A model generated the notes under the pieces. It was not told where the DNA came from. It worked only from the letters and a program-made list of their open reading frames with translations, and did no database searches. From the NCBI GenBank assembly GCA_943370215.1, contig CALRQC020000022.1, forward strand, positions 33,227 to 97,226: DNA of 64,000 nt, given 5' to 3'. Position 1 is the first letter of the stretch. Every line of letters starts with the position of its first letter. Shown piece after piece: positions 11,607 to 21,402 of this stretch. The position numbers were made by a program, and so were the translations under genes. Origin of the DNA: Niveispirillum sp943370215 (GTDB taxonomy: Bacteria > Pseudomonadota > Alphaproteobacteria > Azospirillales > Azospirillaceae).

Positions 11607-13313
11607 ATGGCGTTGGAATTTACAGAACCGGAACAGCTTGAGAAGTTTCTGGCGGACAAGCCAGCTCAATGGTCGCATATTATCGCCGCGCGTGCTGCCT
11701 TGCGGGTGTTGCCGATTGCGCTGACCCACTTGCCGGAAAAGCACTGGTTGCTGATATTCCGGGCATGTTTCATATCCTGGGCTGTGAGCAAATTTCCGGC
11801 CCCTAACATGCTCGCAGCTGCGGAGTCCATCGGCTCTGCGGATTTAACCGCCTTTCCTGCCGTCCGCTCCGTAGCAATTTCGGCTGCCCTTTACGCCGCC
11901 CGTTCAGCCTCCGCTTCAACTGCCGTTCTAGCCAGCCGTTACGCAGTTCGGGCCGTCACAGATTCAGTTGCGGCTTCTATCATTCGTTCTGCAACTCGCG
12001 ATGACTCGGTTCAAGCCGTGTTTCGTACTCCTCAGCCTGAGGGCTGGGCCTGGACGCTTGCGACTGTAGATGCAGCCGAGTTGATGGAGCGGATAGCACC
12101 TAGATCTCTCACTGAATTGATGTTGCTTCCGCTCTGGGGAGAGGTATTCCCGTCCTTGATTGTGAGGCGTTGGGAAGCCTTGGCTCAAAACAAGGCCGGG
12201 TCTAAATACGCCCCCTGGATCGACTGGTATCAGGCTTTGCTTGCCGGTGACGGTCCCAGCGCCGACTATTTCAGCCCTGACCTAACCCTGCGCATCGCCC
12301 AACAGCCCGATAAATGGTGGGACCGTCCGGCGGAAGCGGTGAATGCTGATATCGCCGCGTGGTTGGCGGAGGGGCGGAACAAGCAGAATGACGCGCTCAT
12401 CAACAAAGTTGACGAGATGCAGCAACAACTGATTCAACGCCCAGCCGCTGCGTCCTTTGGCTGGACGGACGGGCGGCTTTCAGCAGACCCGCCCGCACCC
12501 TTGCCCGCCGGCTCTCTGGCACAGGATTTTCTGGATGAGACACGCCAGAAGGCGATGGAGTTGCGCGAACGTCTGGCAATGACCAATGTGCCGCAGCATG
12601 TTCGCAAATCACTGGACGGGGTGATTGCCATCTTGCCGGAACAGGTCTCAGACCTGCGTCCTGGCGTGCTGCGCTCCCGCGCCCGCTCACTTCACGCCAC
12701 TGCGGCTGCCTATGCTGGGCAGTTTAAGGATGGTGAATTGGCCGTTGATGCCGTCGCCATGGTCTTTGACCTCTCGGGCGGGCTGCGTGATCTGGAAGGA
12801 TGCTTTCCGGAACTGCGGGATATCGAAAAGGAAATCGCCGCCCTGAACCTGAAGCCCAAGGATGTGGCCGCTGTTCAGCAACATCTGGAGGCGATCAACG
12901 GTGTCGTATCGGAAAGCCCCGTCGTGGCTGACAGCGCCAAGACAGTGATGGCCGTGGGTACCGAAACGATGAAGGCCGATGCACCGGCGGAGATCGTAGA
13001 GGTCCGCACCGCCGAACAGGCCCTTGTCGCCCGCAATCTTGTTAACGTTGCCCTTCAAGGCAGCATTCAACAAATCCTATCGCGCGTGCCGGGCACCGTC
13101 GGCCGCGTTTATGACGAGACAGAAAAGACGGTTCTCCATCTTATTCGACCCGTTGGAACAGTGGGGGCCTCATACTTGATAGGAAGTCTTGTGAACCCTG
13201 TCGCAGGTTTGGCAACGTTTGCTCTTGCTGAGTATGAGAAGCTGCCCGGCATCATCAGCTTCATCAAAGAAGCCAGAAAAATGCTTGGGCTTGGCGATGC
13301 TGACAGCGAATAA
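11607..13313 (+). CDS. Uncharacterised 568-aa protein
   Basis: No family was recognised. The start ATG at 11607 follows GGGGTGGGCT. Residues 1-70 (EPEQLEKFLADKPAQWSHII, ARAALRVLPIAL) look like a small helical domain. 75-130 is an Ala/Ser-rich helix, and 130-260 a Trp-rich domain (WAWTLATVDAAELMERIAP, WWDRPAEAVNADIAAWLAEG). After that come long helices suitable for coiled coil (about 265-480). A hydrophobic C-terminal stretch (VGASYLIGSLVNPVAGLATFALAEY, about 520-545) could insert in a membrane. Parts of the N-terminal third have less biased codons than the neighbours. It is isolated, with a MITE upstream and no operon partner, so acquisition is possible. Confidence 0.75.
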   Translation: MALEFTEPEQLEKFLADKPAQWSHIIAARAALRVLPIALTHLPEKHWLLIFRACFISWAVSKFPAPNMLAAAESIGSADLTAFPAVRSVAISAALYAARSASASTAVLASRYAVRAVTDSVAASIIRSATRDDSVQAVFRTPQPEGWAWTLATVDAAELMERIAPRSLTELMLLPLWGEVFPSLIVRRWEALAQNKAGSKYAPWIDWYQALLAGDGPSADYFSPDLTLRIAQQPDKWWDRPAEAVNADIAAWLAEGRNKQNDALINKVDEMQQQLIQRPAAASFGWTDGRLSADPPAPLPAGSLAQDFLDETRQKAMELRERLAMTNVPQHVRKSLDGVIAILPEQVSDLRPGVLRSRARSLHATAAAYAGQFKDGELAVDAVAMVFDLSGGLRDLEGCFPELRDIEKEIAALNLKPKDVAAVQQHLEAINGVVSESPVVADSAKTVMAVGTETMKADAPAEIVEVRTAEQALVARNLVNVALQGSIQQILSRVPGTVGRVYDETEKTVLHLIRPVGTVGASYLIGSLVNPVAGLATFALAEYEKLPGIISFIKEARKMLGLGDADSE

Positions 13314-13645
13314 ATCTGTCCGTCTGCGTCGTGCCTGCTGCAATCCGTTCCGGACTTTGTTAATATAGGAATATTTTCACCGAAATTGCGTCATTCTCCG
13401 GTGCGACCACTCATTCACTCCCTTGCGTCAGATGATCATTCGGAGACACCTGGCCATTAAACTCTGAAACAACCCGAAAATTGTGTTGCGTAGAGGGGCG
13501 TCCATTCGGAGCGGATGGCCATCATGCTCTGAAAACGTCAGCCCACAGCATCACCCCCTAACCCCACCCCCCGATTGCACCGGGCAGCCCGCTGCGGTAC
13601 AAGGCCCGCAAACCTTTTGCAGATGCTTACCTGAAGGATGCCGCC
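13314..13645. other. Intergenic region with imperfect direct repeat
   Basis: 332 bp before ettA. It contains an imperfect direct repeat (13438-13470 and 13504-13536) sharing ATTCGGAG, TGGCCAT and CTCTGAAA. Between the repeats lies GTGTTGCGTAG at 13483-13493, which recurs near 40358. A GAAGGA site before 13646 serves ettA. No gene or strong terminator was recognised. Confidence 0.5.
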
Positions 13646-15322
<1,677 letters not shown>

Positions 15323-15353
15323 GCAGATTCAGGGCTTTTTTATTCAGTGATGC

Positions 15354-15392
15354 ATTCCCCCGTCGGGCAACCGACGGGGGAATTTCTTTTTT
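15354..15392 (+). terminator. Rho-independent terminator of ettA
   Basis: ATTCCCCCGTCGG pairs with CCGACGGGGGAAT around GCAA, and TTCTTTTTT follows. A typical strong intrinsic terminator about 30 nt after the ettA stop. Confidence 0.92.
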
Positions 15393-15499
15393 GCGGCATC
15401 TTTCCAGCCCCATTTTGCCTCGGTCTGGACACACGCCAATGGGATTAATACTTGCGTGAAAGAACACGGGCGAAACCGCCCCAAAAAAGGATGCCCCTC

Positions 15500-16777
15500 A
15501 TGCGTCTGGCAGTGCTTCCGCTTGGTGCTCTTCTGCTTTTGTCCGCCTGTGCCGCCGATCCCTTTCTGGAGGAGGGCAAACGGCGCAATCAGGAAATCAG
15601 CGAAAGGGTGACGCGACTGGCCGAATTGCGTGCCATTTGTGCCGGCACACCGCAAGTGCCGGGCCGGGGCCTGACTGCGGAGGAGGCGTTGGAGCAGAAG
15701 GCGAATATCATCCACCTGCAATCGTTGGCGCCGGATATCTGGCCGCAAGTACCGCTGTTCCATCCGCGTGTGGAGGAAATGCGGAATGCCTGCGCCGGCG
15801 ACCCTGACCGGCGGATTCCAGGGCGTCCCATGACGGCGATTGAATCACGCGAAATATTTGCCATCCTGTATCCGCCGACCCCGAACGATACCTCTGTCCC
15901 TGGAACGATCACCTTCCACCCCAGCTATGGCCGGGATAACTGGGATCGGGAAGTCTGGACTGAACCCGCATGGCGTAGCGATCGATCATGGGATTACCCA
16001 CAAGGTCGCTATTACAACGATGGGTATTACCAACCAAATTCCCGTGACATTGAGCGCGAGAGACTGGAACGCGAACGTCGCTATCAACGGGAGCAGTTGG
16101 ATATACAGAGGCGGGCGTTGGACCGCATGGCCGCTGAACGGGAGGCGCGTCGGGAAGCCGAAGAGGTCAGACGGCGCATCGAGGAAGAAGACCGCCGCCG
16201 GGCTCGGCGCGAAGCGGAGCGCAACAATGGCACCCACAGTGAAGCGCTTGAAGTGCTGAGGCGGATGGAGGAAAGCAGAGTCCGGCGCGAGCAGCAGGAG
16301 GCGCGGGATCGTGATGAACGGGCGCGTCGTCAGGCAGATGAAGGGCGCCGCCGGGCGGAGGAGGACAGAAGCCGCCAAGTGCAGCAGGAGGCGCGGGATC
16401 GTGAGGATCGCGCCCGCCGTCAGGCAGATGAAGCGCGCCGCCGGGCGGAGGAGGACAGAAGCCGCCAGGCGCAGCAGGAGGCGCGGGATCGTGATGAACG
16501 GGCGCGTCGTCAGGCGGATGAAGCACGCCGCCGGGCGGAGGAGGACAGAAGCCGTCAGGCGCAGCAGGAGGCGAGGGATCGTGATGAACGGGCGCGTCGT
16601 CAGGCGGATGAAGCCCGTCGCCGGGCGGAGGAGGACAGAAGCCGCCAGGCGCAGCAGGAAGTGCGGGAGCGCGAGGACCGCGCCCGGCGTGAGGCAGAGG
16701 ATGCCCGCCGCCGGGCGGATGAAGCTCGTCGAGCCGTGCAGGAACGTAATATTCCGTCAACGGTCTCGCCGAACTGA
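15500..16777 (+). CDS. Lipoprotein with long Arg/Glu coiled-coil repeat tail
   Basis: 425 aa. The signal MRLAVLPLGALLLLSAC ends in a lipobox (LLSAC), so the mature chain is lipid-anchored, probably at the outer membrane. The globular part (20-170) has four Cys and a PGRPMTAIESREIF stretch. From about residue 190 the chain is almost pure Arg/Glu/Ala/Gln helix. It contains four nearly identical 30-residue repeats plus a decayed fifth, predicted to be a single long charged helix or coiled coil in the periplasm. The start at 15500 was chosen because AAGG lies 9 nt upstream. It faces metF. Function unknown. Confidence 0.8.
   Translation: MRLAVLPLGALLLLSACAADPFLEEGKRRNQEISERVTRLAELRAICAGTPQVPGRGLTAEEALEQKANIIHLQSLAPDIWPQVPLFHPRVEEMRNACAGDPDRRIPGRPMTAIESREIFAILYPPTPNDTSVPGTITFHPSYGRDNWDREVWTEPAWRSDRSWDYPQGRYYNDGYYQPNSRDIERERLERERRYQREQLDIQRRALDRMAAEREARREAEEVRRRIEEEDRRRARREAERNNGTHSEALEVLRRMEESRVRREQQEARDRDERARRQADEGRRRAEEDRSRQVQQEARDREDRARRQADEARRRAEEDRSRQAQQEARDRDERARRQADEARRRAEEDRSRQAQQEARDRDERARRQADEARRRAEEDRSRQAQQEVREREDRARREAEDARRRADEARRAVQERNIPSTVSPN
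16292..16735 (+). repeat. 90-bp tandem repeats inside the lipoprotein gene
   Basis: Units start at 16292, 16382, 16472 and 16562, each exactly 90 bp. A fifth, degenerate unit starts at 16652. Each encodes 30 residues beginning QQEARDRDERARR and ending in EEDRSRQ. Units 2-4 are nearly identical at DNA level, which points to recent expansion by slippage or unequal recombination. Confidence 0.92.
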
Positions 16778-16801
16778 TCTCGGGCTGGTTCTCCTGCCCG
16801 T

Positions 16802-17722
16802 TCAGCCGCGGGCTCGCACACCCAGCATGTGACAGATGGCTCCTGTCAGGTCAGCGCGGTTCATGGTGTAGAAGTGGAATTGCTTCACACCATGCCGCGC
16901 CAGATAACGGCACTGTTCGATGGCGACGGTGGCAGCGACGAGGTGACGGGTTTCCGGCGCCTCGTCCAGCCCCTCAAACAGGTCGCGCATCCAGGTGGGG
17001 ATGGCGGTATTGCACTTCTCCCCCATCTCCACCGCCTTCTTGAAATTCAGGATCGGCAGGATGCCGGGCACCATCGGCACATCAATGCCGGCCGCCGCCG
17101 CCTTGTCGCGGAAGCGCAGGAAGGCATCGGCATCGAAGAAGAACTGGCTGATGGCCCGGTTGGCTCCGGCATCCACCTTGCGCTTCAGATTATCCAGGTC
17201 CACCTGGGCGCTGGGTGCCTCCGGATGCACCTCCGGGAAGCAGGCGACGGAAATGTCGAAATCGCCGATGCGCTTCAGCCCCGCCACCAGATCGGCGGCA
17301 TAGGCATAGCCACCGGGATGCGGTTCATAGCCGCGCCCGCCCAGGCCGCCAGTGCCATCGGCACGCGGCGGCGGATCACCGCGCAGGGCCACGATATGGC
17401 GGATGCCGGCATCCCAATAGGCCCGGGCGATCTCGTCAATCTCTTCCTTCGTCGCCGCCACACAGGTCAGATGGGCGGCGGCGGGAATGCCGGTCTGGTC
17501 CTGAATGGCCGTCACCGTGGCATGGGTGCGTTCGCGGGTGGACCCGCCCGCCCCATAGGTGACGGACATGAAGGCCGGCTTCAGCGGGGCCAGCCGATGG
17601 ATGGCCGCCCACAGGTTTTCATGCATCTTCTCCGTCTTGGGCGGGAAGAATTCGAAACTGACCGTCAGGTCGCCGGGGGCTGTGATCAGGGGGGCCGAAA
17701 GATCGGCAACGGGCAGGCTCAT
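16802..17722 (-). CDS. metF: Methylenetetrahydrofolate reductase
   Basis: 306 aa, a typical bacterial length. This flavoenzyme reduces 5,10-methylene-THF to 5-methyl-THF for methionine synthesis. It has the family opening SFEFFPPKT (about 22-30), FMSVTYGAGGS, AHLTCVAAT and IVALRGDPP in the order expected for the TIM barrel, plus the FFFDAD region for the substrate pocket. The ATG at 17722 overlaps the upstream ArsR-methyltransferase stop in ATGA, so the two are one operon and probably share methionine/SAM-cycle control. Confidence 0.96.
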   Translation of the reverse strand: MSLPVADLSAPLITAPGDLTVSFEFFPPKTEKMHENLWAAIHRLAPLKPAFMSVTYGAGGSTRERTHATVTAIQDQTGIPAAAHLTCVAATKEEIDEIARAYWDAGIRHIVALRGDPPPRADGTGGLGGRGYEPHPGGYAYAADLVAGLKRIGDFDISVACFPEVHPEAPSAQVDLDNLKRKVDAGANRAISQFFFDADAFLRFRDKAAAAGIDVPMVPGILPILNFKKAVEMGEKCNTAIPTWMRDLFEGLDEAPETRHLVAATVAIEQCRYLARHGVKQFHFYTMNRADLTGAICHMLGVRARG

Positions 17723-18699
17723 GGCTCGGCTCCAGACAGGGCGGCTTGGCGGTTGGATAAGGAAAGGGTTTCAGTCTGGCGCACAGCGCGCCAGATGCAG
17801 ACGGTCAAGGGGTCGCCCGGCAACTGGGTGACGGGGGCCGGTTCCAGGCCCGCCCGTTTCAGCCAGCCGCGCATTTCGGTATCGGTAAAGCCCAGGCGGC
17901 GATGGGCATGGTCGGTGCGCAGTGATTCCTGTTCGTGCCGGTCGAAATCCACCACCAGCATGATCCCGCCGGGGCGCAGCAGGCGTGCCGCCTCCGCCAG
18001 CGCCTCGGCGGGGGTTTCGGCGAAATGCAGCACCTGATGGAAGATCACCGCATCCTGGCTCTGGCCTGGCAGGGCCAGTTGGTACATGTCGCCCAGCCGT
18101 ACCTGACAATGGCGCAGCCCGGCCTTTTCCAGGTTTACCCGCGCCACCGCCAGCATTTCGCGTGAACTGTCGATCCCCAGGCCATGGGTGATGCGCGGGC
18201 CGAACAGCTCCAGCATCCGGCCGGTGCCGGTGCCGACATCCAGCAGATCATTCACCCCCCGGGCCGGCAGCAGGGACAGCAGCGCCTGTTCCACCTCCCG
18301 TTCCGGGACATGCAGGCTACGAATCTGGTGCCAGCGGGCGGCATTCTCGCTGAAATAGTGCTGGGCGGCGGCACGGCGACTTTCCTTGATCGTCTCCAGC
18401 CGCTCCAGGTCCAGCGACAGGCCGGCATCGTCGACCGGGATGGCATCCACCAGGGTGCGGGCCAGCTCCGCCACATTGCCGCGTTCCGCCAGCCGGTAAT
18501 AGGCCCAGATACCCTCGCGAAACCGCTCCAGCAAACCCGCCTCGCAGAGTAATTTCAGGTGGCGGGAGACGCGTGGCTGGCTCTGCCCCAGAATCTGGGT
18601 AAGCTCCGTCACAGACAGTTCACCATGGGCGCACAGGGCCAACAACCGCAGCCTTGTCGGCTCCGCCGCTGCCTTCAGTGCATTCAACAGAAAATCCAT
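17719..18699 (-). CDS. ArsR-type regulator fused to a SAM-dependent methyltransferase domain
   Basis: 326 aa. Residues 1-95 are an ArsR winged helix (AAEPTRLRLLALCAHGELSV, QSQPRVSRHLKLLCEAGLL). They lack the usual ELCVCDL metal-binding cysteines. Residues 110-310 are a class I methyltransferase with DVGTGTGRMLE at about 154-164 and a LRPGGIMLVVDFDRHE post-motif. Such fusions occur next to metF/metH in alphaproteobacteria and are thought to sense SAM or SAH through the methyltransferase domain. That function is inference here. The gene starts about 33 bp from a perfect 16-bp palindrome and is coupled to metF. Confidence 0.88.
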   Translation of the reverse strand: MDFLLNALKAAAEPTRLRLLALCAHGELSVTELTQILGQSQPRVSRHLKLLCEAGLLERFREGIWAYYRLAERGNVAELARTLVDAIPVDDAGLSLDLERLETIKESRRAAAQHYFSENAARWHQIRSLHVPEREVEQALLSLLPARGVNDLLDVGTGTGRMLELFGPRITHGLGIDSSREMLAVARVNLEKAGLRHCQVRLGDMYQLALPGQSQDAVIFHQVLHFAETPAEALAEAARLLRPGGIMLVVDFDRHEQESLRTDHAHRRLGFTDTEMRGWLKRAGLEPAPVTQLPGDPLTVCIWRAVRQTETLSLSNRQAALSGAEP

Positions 18700-18731
18700 G
18701 GCATTCGACCTTTCATTCTCTGCATCAATAT

Positions 18732-18747
18732 ATAAAGATATCTTTAT
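18732..18747. promoter_or_regulatory. Palindromic operator candidate upstream of ArsR-methyltransferase/metF
   Basis: ATAAAGATATCTTTAT is a perfect 16-bp inverted repeat in otherwise GC-rich DNA, 33 bp upstream of the regulator start codon and about 120 bp from mlaA on the other side. Size and position fit an autoregulatory ArsR-family dimer site. Binding is inferred. Confidence 0.7.
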
Positions 18748-18870
18748 GCGCTGTAAATGGGTGCCATGCATCCGCCAGGTGGATGATTCCATGATCCGAT
18801 CGGCAAGCAGAAGCGTTAAGGCCTGATCCGCCCCTTTGCCGGGGTGCCTTGATTGGAGATGGCGAACCCG

Positions 18871-19767
18871 ATGCAGCCGACGATGCCGATGATCCGCCGT
18901 GCCTGGGGCGGGCTGGCCCTGCCTTTTCTTGCCCTTGCGCTGTCCGCCTGCGGTACCGGCACTGACCGGGCAGGCCATTATGGCATGGGTGGCAACCTTT
19001 ATGCCGGCCCCAGCGGCAGCACACCGGTGGGCGGTGACCCGACCACCACCGCGCTGCAGGGCAACGCACCGGGGCAGGGGGCTGCCACCCGCCCCCCGTC
19101 GAATATTGATCCACTGGAAGGCTTCAACCGGGCCGTCTTCTGGTTCAATGACGGGGTGGATACGGTGTTGATCCGCCCGCTTGCCGTCGCTTACAAGGCC
19201 GTGGTGCCGACCCCGGCCCGCACCGGTGTGCGCAATTTCATGCGCAATCTGCGCAGCCCGCTGGATTTCGCCAACCAGCTTCTGCAGGGCGATGTGGAGG
19301 GGGCCGGCACCGTGCTGGGGCGCTTTGTCATCAATACCACCGTTGGTTTAGGTGGCCTGATCGACATTGCTGCGGAAAACGGTCTGAATTACGAATATGA
19401 AAGTATGGACCAGACATTGGCGGTCTGGGGCGTGCCGGAGGGCCCCTATCTGGTATTGCCGCTGCTGGGGCCCTCTTCCGTGCGTGATGCCGTGGGCCTG
19501 ACCGGGGAGGCCTATGTCGATCCGGTGACGAACTGGGCGCAGAACACAGATCGTGACTGGATCGTTTATACCCGCGCCGGCCTGGTCGGGGTTGGCACCC
19601 GCGCTGAACTATTGGAACCTTTGGATGATCTGAAGCGTAATAGTCTCGATTACTACGCCGCGATGCGGTCGCTTTACCGCCAGCGGCGTGATGGCCTGAT
19701 CCGCGATGGCGCCCCAGATCCGTCCCAATTGCCAGCTATACCGGACTATGGGGATGCCAAACGATAG
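18871..19767 (+). CDS. mlaA: MlaA/VacJ family outer-membrane lipoprotein
   Basis: 298 aa. The signal ends in the lipobox ALSAC, so it is an outer-membrane lipoprotein. The MlaA domain begins at DPLEGFNRAVFWFND (about 87) and runs through RNFMRNLRSPLDFANQLLQGD, FVINTTVGLGGLIDIA and GVPEGPYLVLPLLGPSSVRD, all family hallmarks. MlaA extracts misplaced phospholipid from the outer leaflet and passes it to MlaC. The ATG at 18871 was chosen because GGAGATGG lies 8 nt upstream; upstream in-frame starts are too close to that site. mlaC follows 93 bp later. The mlaFED transporter genes are not in the window. Confidence 0.93.
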   Translation: MQPTMPMIRRAWGGLALPFLALALSACGTGTDRAGHYGMGGNLYAGPSGSTPVGGDPTTTALQGNAPGQGAATRPPSNIDPLEGFNRAVFWFNDGVDTVLIRPLAVAYKAVVPTPARTGVRNFMRNLRSPLDFANQLLQGDVEGAGTVLGRFVINTTVGLGGLIDIAAENGLNYEYESMDQTLAVWGVPEGPYLVLPLLGPSSVRDAVGLTGEAYVDPVTNWAQNTDRDWIVYTRAGLVGVGTRAELLEPLDDLKRNSLDYYAAMRSLYRQRRDGLIRDGAPDPSQLPAIPDYGDAKR

Positions 19768-19860
19768 GAACCGGCCTATCACCATTCCCCGTGACGTCCA
19801 TCACTGTTTGCCTCGCGGCAAAGAACGATGCTGACGCCAGAAACAAGGACTGAACCCGTG

Positions 19861-20532
19861 ATGACCATGACCAATAATCGCCGTTCCCTGCTCTCTGGTG
19901 CCGCTTTCATGCTGATGGCGGGTTTTGGTGCTGCAATCATGCCCGCCATCGCGGTGCAGCCGGCCCAGGCCCAGGCGGATCAGGGGGCGAAGGCAGCCGC
20001 CGATTTCGTGCAGTCGTTGGGTGACAAGGCCATCGCCACGCTGGCGGATTCCAAAGTCTCCAAGGAGCAGACCAAGGAGATTTTCCGCCAACTGCTGAAT
20101 GAGAATTTCGACGTTGCCACCATCGGCCGCTTCGTGCTGGGCCGTTACTGGAATACGGCAACCGAGCCGCAGCGCAAGGAATATACGGATCTGTTCGAGC
20201 GGATGATCGTGGAGGTCTATGCCGAGCGTTTCAGCCAATATGCGGGTGAGAGCTTCAAGGTCAGCGGCGCCCAGCCGGCGGGCCAGCGTGACGCGGTGGT
20301 GGTCAGCCAGGTGTTGCGCCCCAACGGCCCGCCGGTGAATGTGGCTTGGCGTGTGCGTGCCAAGGATGGCGGCGGTTACAAGATCGTCGATGTGGTGGTG
20401 GAGAATGTCTCCATGAGCCAGACCCAGCGGTCGGAATTCGCCTCTGTGATTGAAAATAACGGCGGCAAGTTCGACGCCTTGCTGGACGCACTGCGCCAGC
20501 GCATCAGCAATCCGGCGAAGCCCACCCCGTAA
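19861..20532 (+). CDS. mlaC: MlaC-type phospholipid-binding periplasmic protein
   Basis: 223 aa. The N-terminus has Arg-Arg (NNRRSLLSGAAFMLMAG), which looks Tat-like, and cleavage is likely after AQA. The mature domain is MlaC (FVQSLGDKAIATLAD, FDVATIGRFVLGRYWNTATEPQR, and YKIVDVVVENVSM near the end). It ferries phospholipid across the periplasm between MlaA and the inner-membrane MlaFEDB. The start could be the GTG at 19858 or ATG at 19861; AAGGA at 19845-19849 serves either. It lies directly downstream of mlaA and is probably co-transcribed. Confidence 0.93.
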   Translation: MTMTNNRRSLLSGAAFMLMAGFGAAIMPAIAVQPAQAQADQGAKAAADFVQSLGDKAIATLADSKVSKEQTKEIFRQLLNENFDVATIGRFVLGRYWNTATEPQRKEYTDLFERMIVEVYAERFSQYAGESFKVSGAQPAGQRDAVVVSQVLRPNGPPVNVAWRVRAKDGGGYKIVDVVVENVSMSQTQRSEFASVIENNGGKFDALLDALRQRISNPAKPTP

Positions 20533-20562
20533 CCGCTTCGCCTTTCCCCATTGCCTCTATGT

Positions 20563-20589
20563 GGCCCGCCGGCGCTTGCCCGGCGGGCC
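20563..20589 (+). terminator. Hairpin after mlaC
   Basis: GGCCCGCCG pairs with CGGCGGGCC around GCGCTTGCC, about 30 nt past the mlaC stop. Only a weak ATTTCC tract follows, so termination may be partial and allow readthrough into 20614. Confidence 0.5.
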
Positions 20590-20613
20590 ATTTCCATATC
20601 CGCTGGGGGGTCC

Positions 20614-21402
20614 ATGCTGCGTGAATGGCTGATCAGCCTCAGGACACACTGCCCCAAAGGGCTGGTGGCGCTGGGCTATCGCTACGCCGCAGTGGCCTGC
20701 CTCAGCCGGGCACAACGTTGTGCGGTGGCCTGGGAACCCCACCAGCGCCGCACCCGTGATGCCATCACCGCTGCCATGCTCGATGTGCCTTCCGATCGGG
20801 ATACGGCCCTGATTTTGGGTTCCGGCCCTTGCCTGGATCTGCCGGTCGCGGCGTTGCTGGCCCGGTTCCCCCGCCTGTTGCTGGTTGATGTGGCCCATCC
20901 GCCCCCGACCCGGCGTCTGGCGGGCCGCCATCCTGGTATTGAACTGGTGACGCTGGAACTGACGGGTATGGCGGGTGTCGACTGCATGGTGAGCGAGGGC
21001 GCCCCGATGCCTCCCCCCATAACCGCCTTTTGGGATGATCCGCGCATCGGGCTTGTCGTCTCCGCCAATCTGGTTTCACAGTTGCCGCTGGTGCCTTTGC
21101 GACAGGCGTTGCGCCGCCAGCCGAATATCGACCAGCCGGCACTGGGCCGGGCGATTGTGGAAGCCCATCTCGCCCACTTACGGGGTTTTGGTTGCCCCAC
21201 CCTGCTGATCGGCGATGTGCAGCGTTATGTGTTGAGCGATGATGGGGTGGTGGCGCAGGTGGAAGACCCGCTGTTCGGGGTGAACCTGCCTCCCGGTCCT
21301 GAATGGGATTGGACCGTTGCCCCGATGGGGGAAATCGCGGGCCGCTGGTCGATCATCAACCGGGTCCGGGCTGTCCGGTTGGATGGGGGACGCATCAGTT
21401 GA
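20614..21402 (+). CDS. Uncharacterised protein with Rossmann/methyltransferase-like core
   Basis: 262 aa. The start ATG at 20614 has GGGGGG upstream. Residues 60-100 read as a strand-loop-helix-strand (DTALILGSGPCLDLPVAALL, RLLLVDVAHP) like motif I of class I methyltransferases. No catalytic signature such as DPPY is present further on, and SAM binding is inference. It follows mlaAC without a strong terminator and overlaps the tail of the convergent binding-protein gene by 8 bp. No family was recognised with confidence. Confidence 0.6.
   Translation: MLREWLISLRTHCPKGLVALGYRYAAVACLSRAQRCAVAWEPHQRRTRDAITAAMLDVPSDRDTALILGSGPCLDLPVAALLARFPRLLLVDVAHPPPTRRLAGRHPGIELVTLELTGMAGVDCMVSEGAPMPPPITAFWDDPRIGLVVSANLVSQLPLVPLRQALRRQPNIDQPALGRAIVEAHLAHLRGFGCPTLLIGDVQRYVLSDDGVVAQVEDPLFGVNLPPGPEWDWTVAPMGEIAGRWSIINRVRAVRLDGGRIS

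Noticed and set aside
16292..16735. Regular 90-bp repeats considered as a CRISPR array
   Set aside because: The repeats are contiguous without spacers and in frame, encoding a coiled coil. No cas gene is near.
18700..18870. Leader upstream of the ArsR-methyltransferase gene considered as a SAM riboswitch
   Set aside because: No SAM-II or SAH-type pairing pattern could be traced. The palindrome better fits a protein operator.
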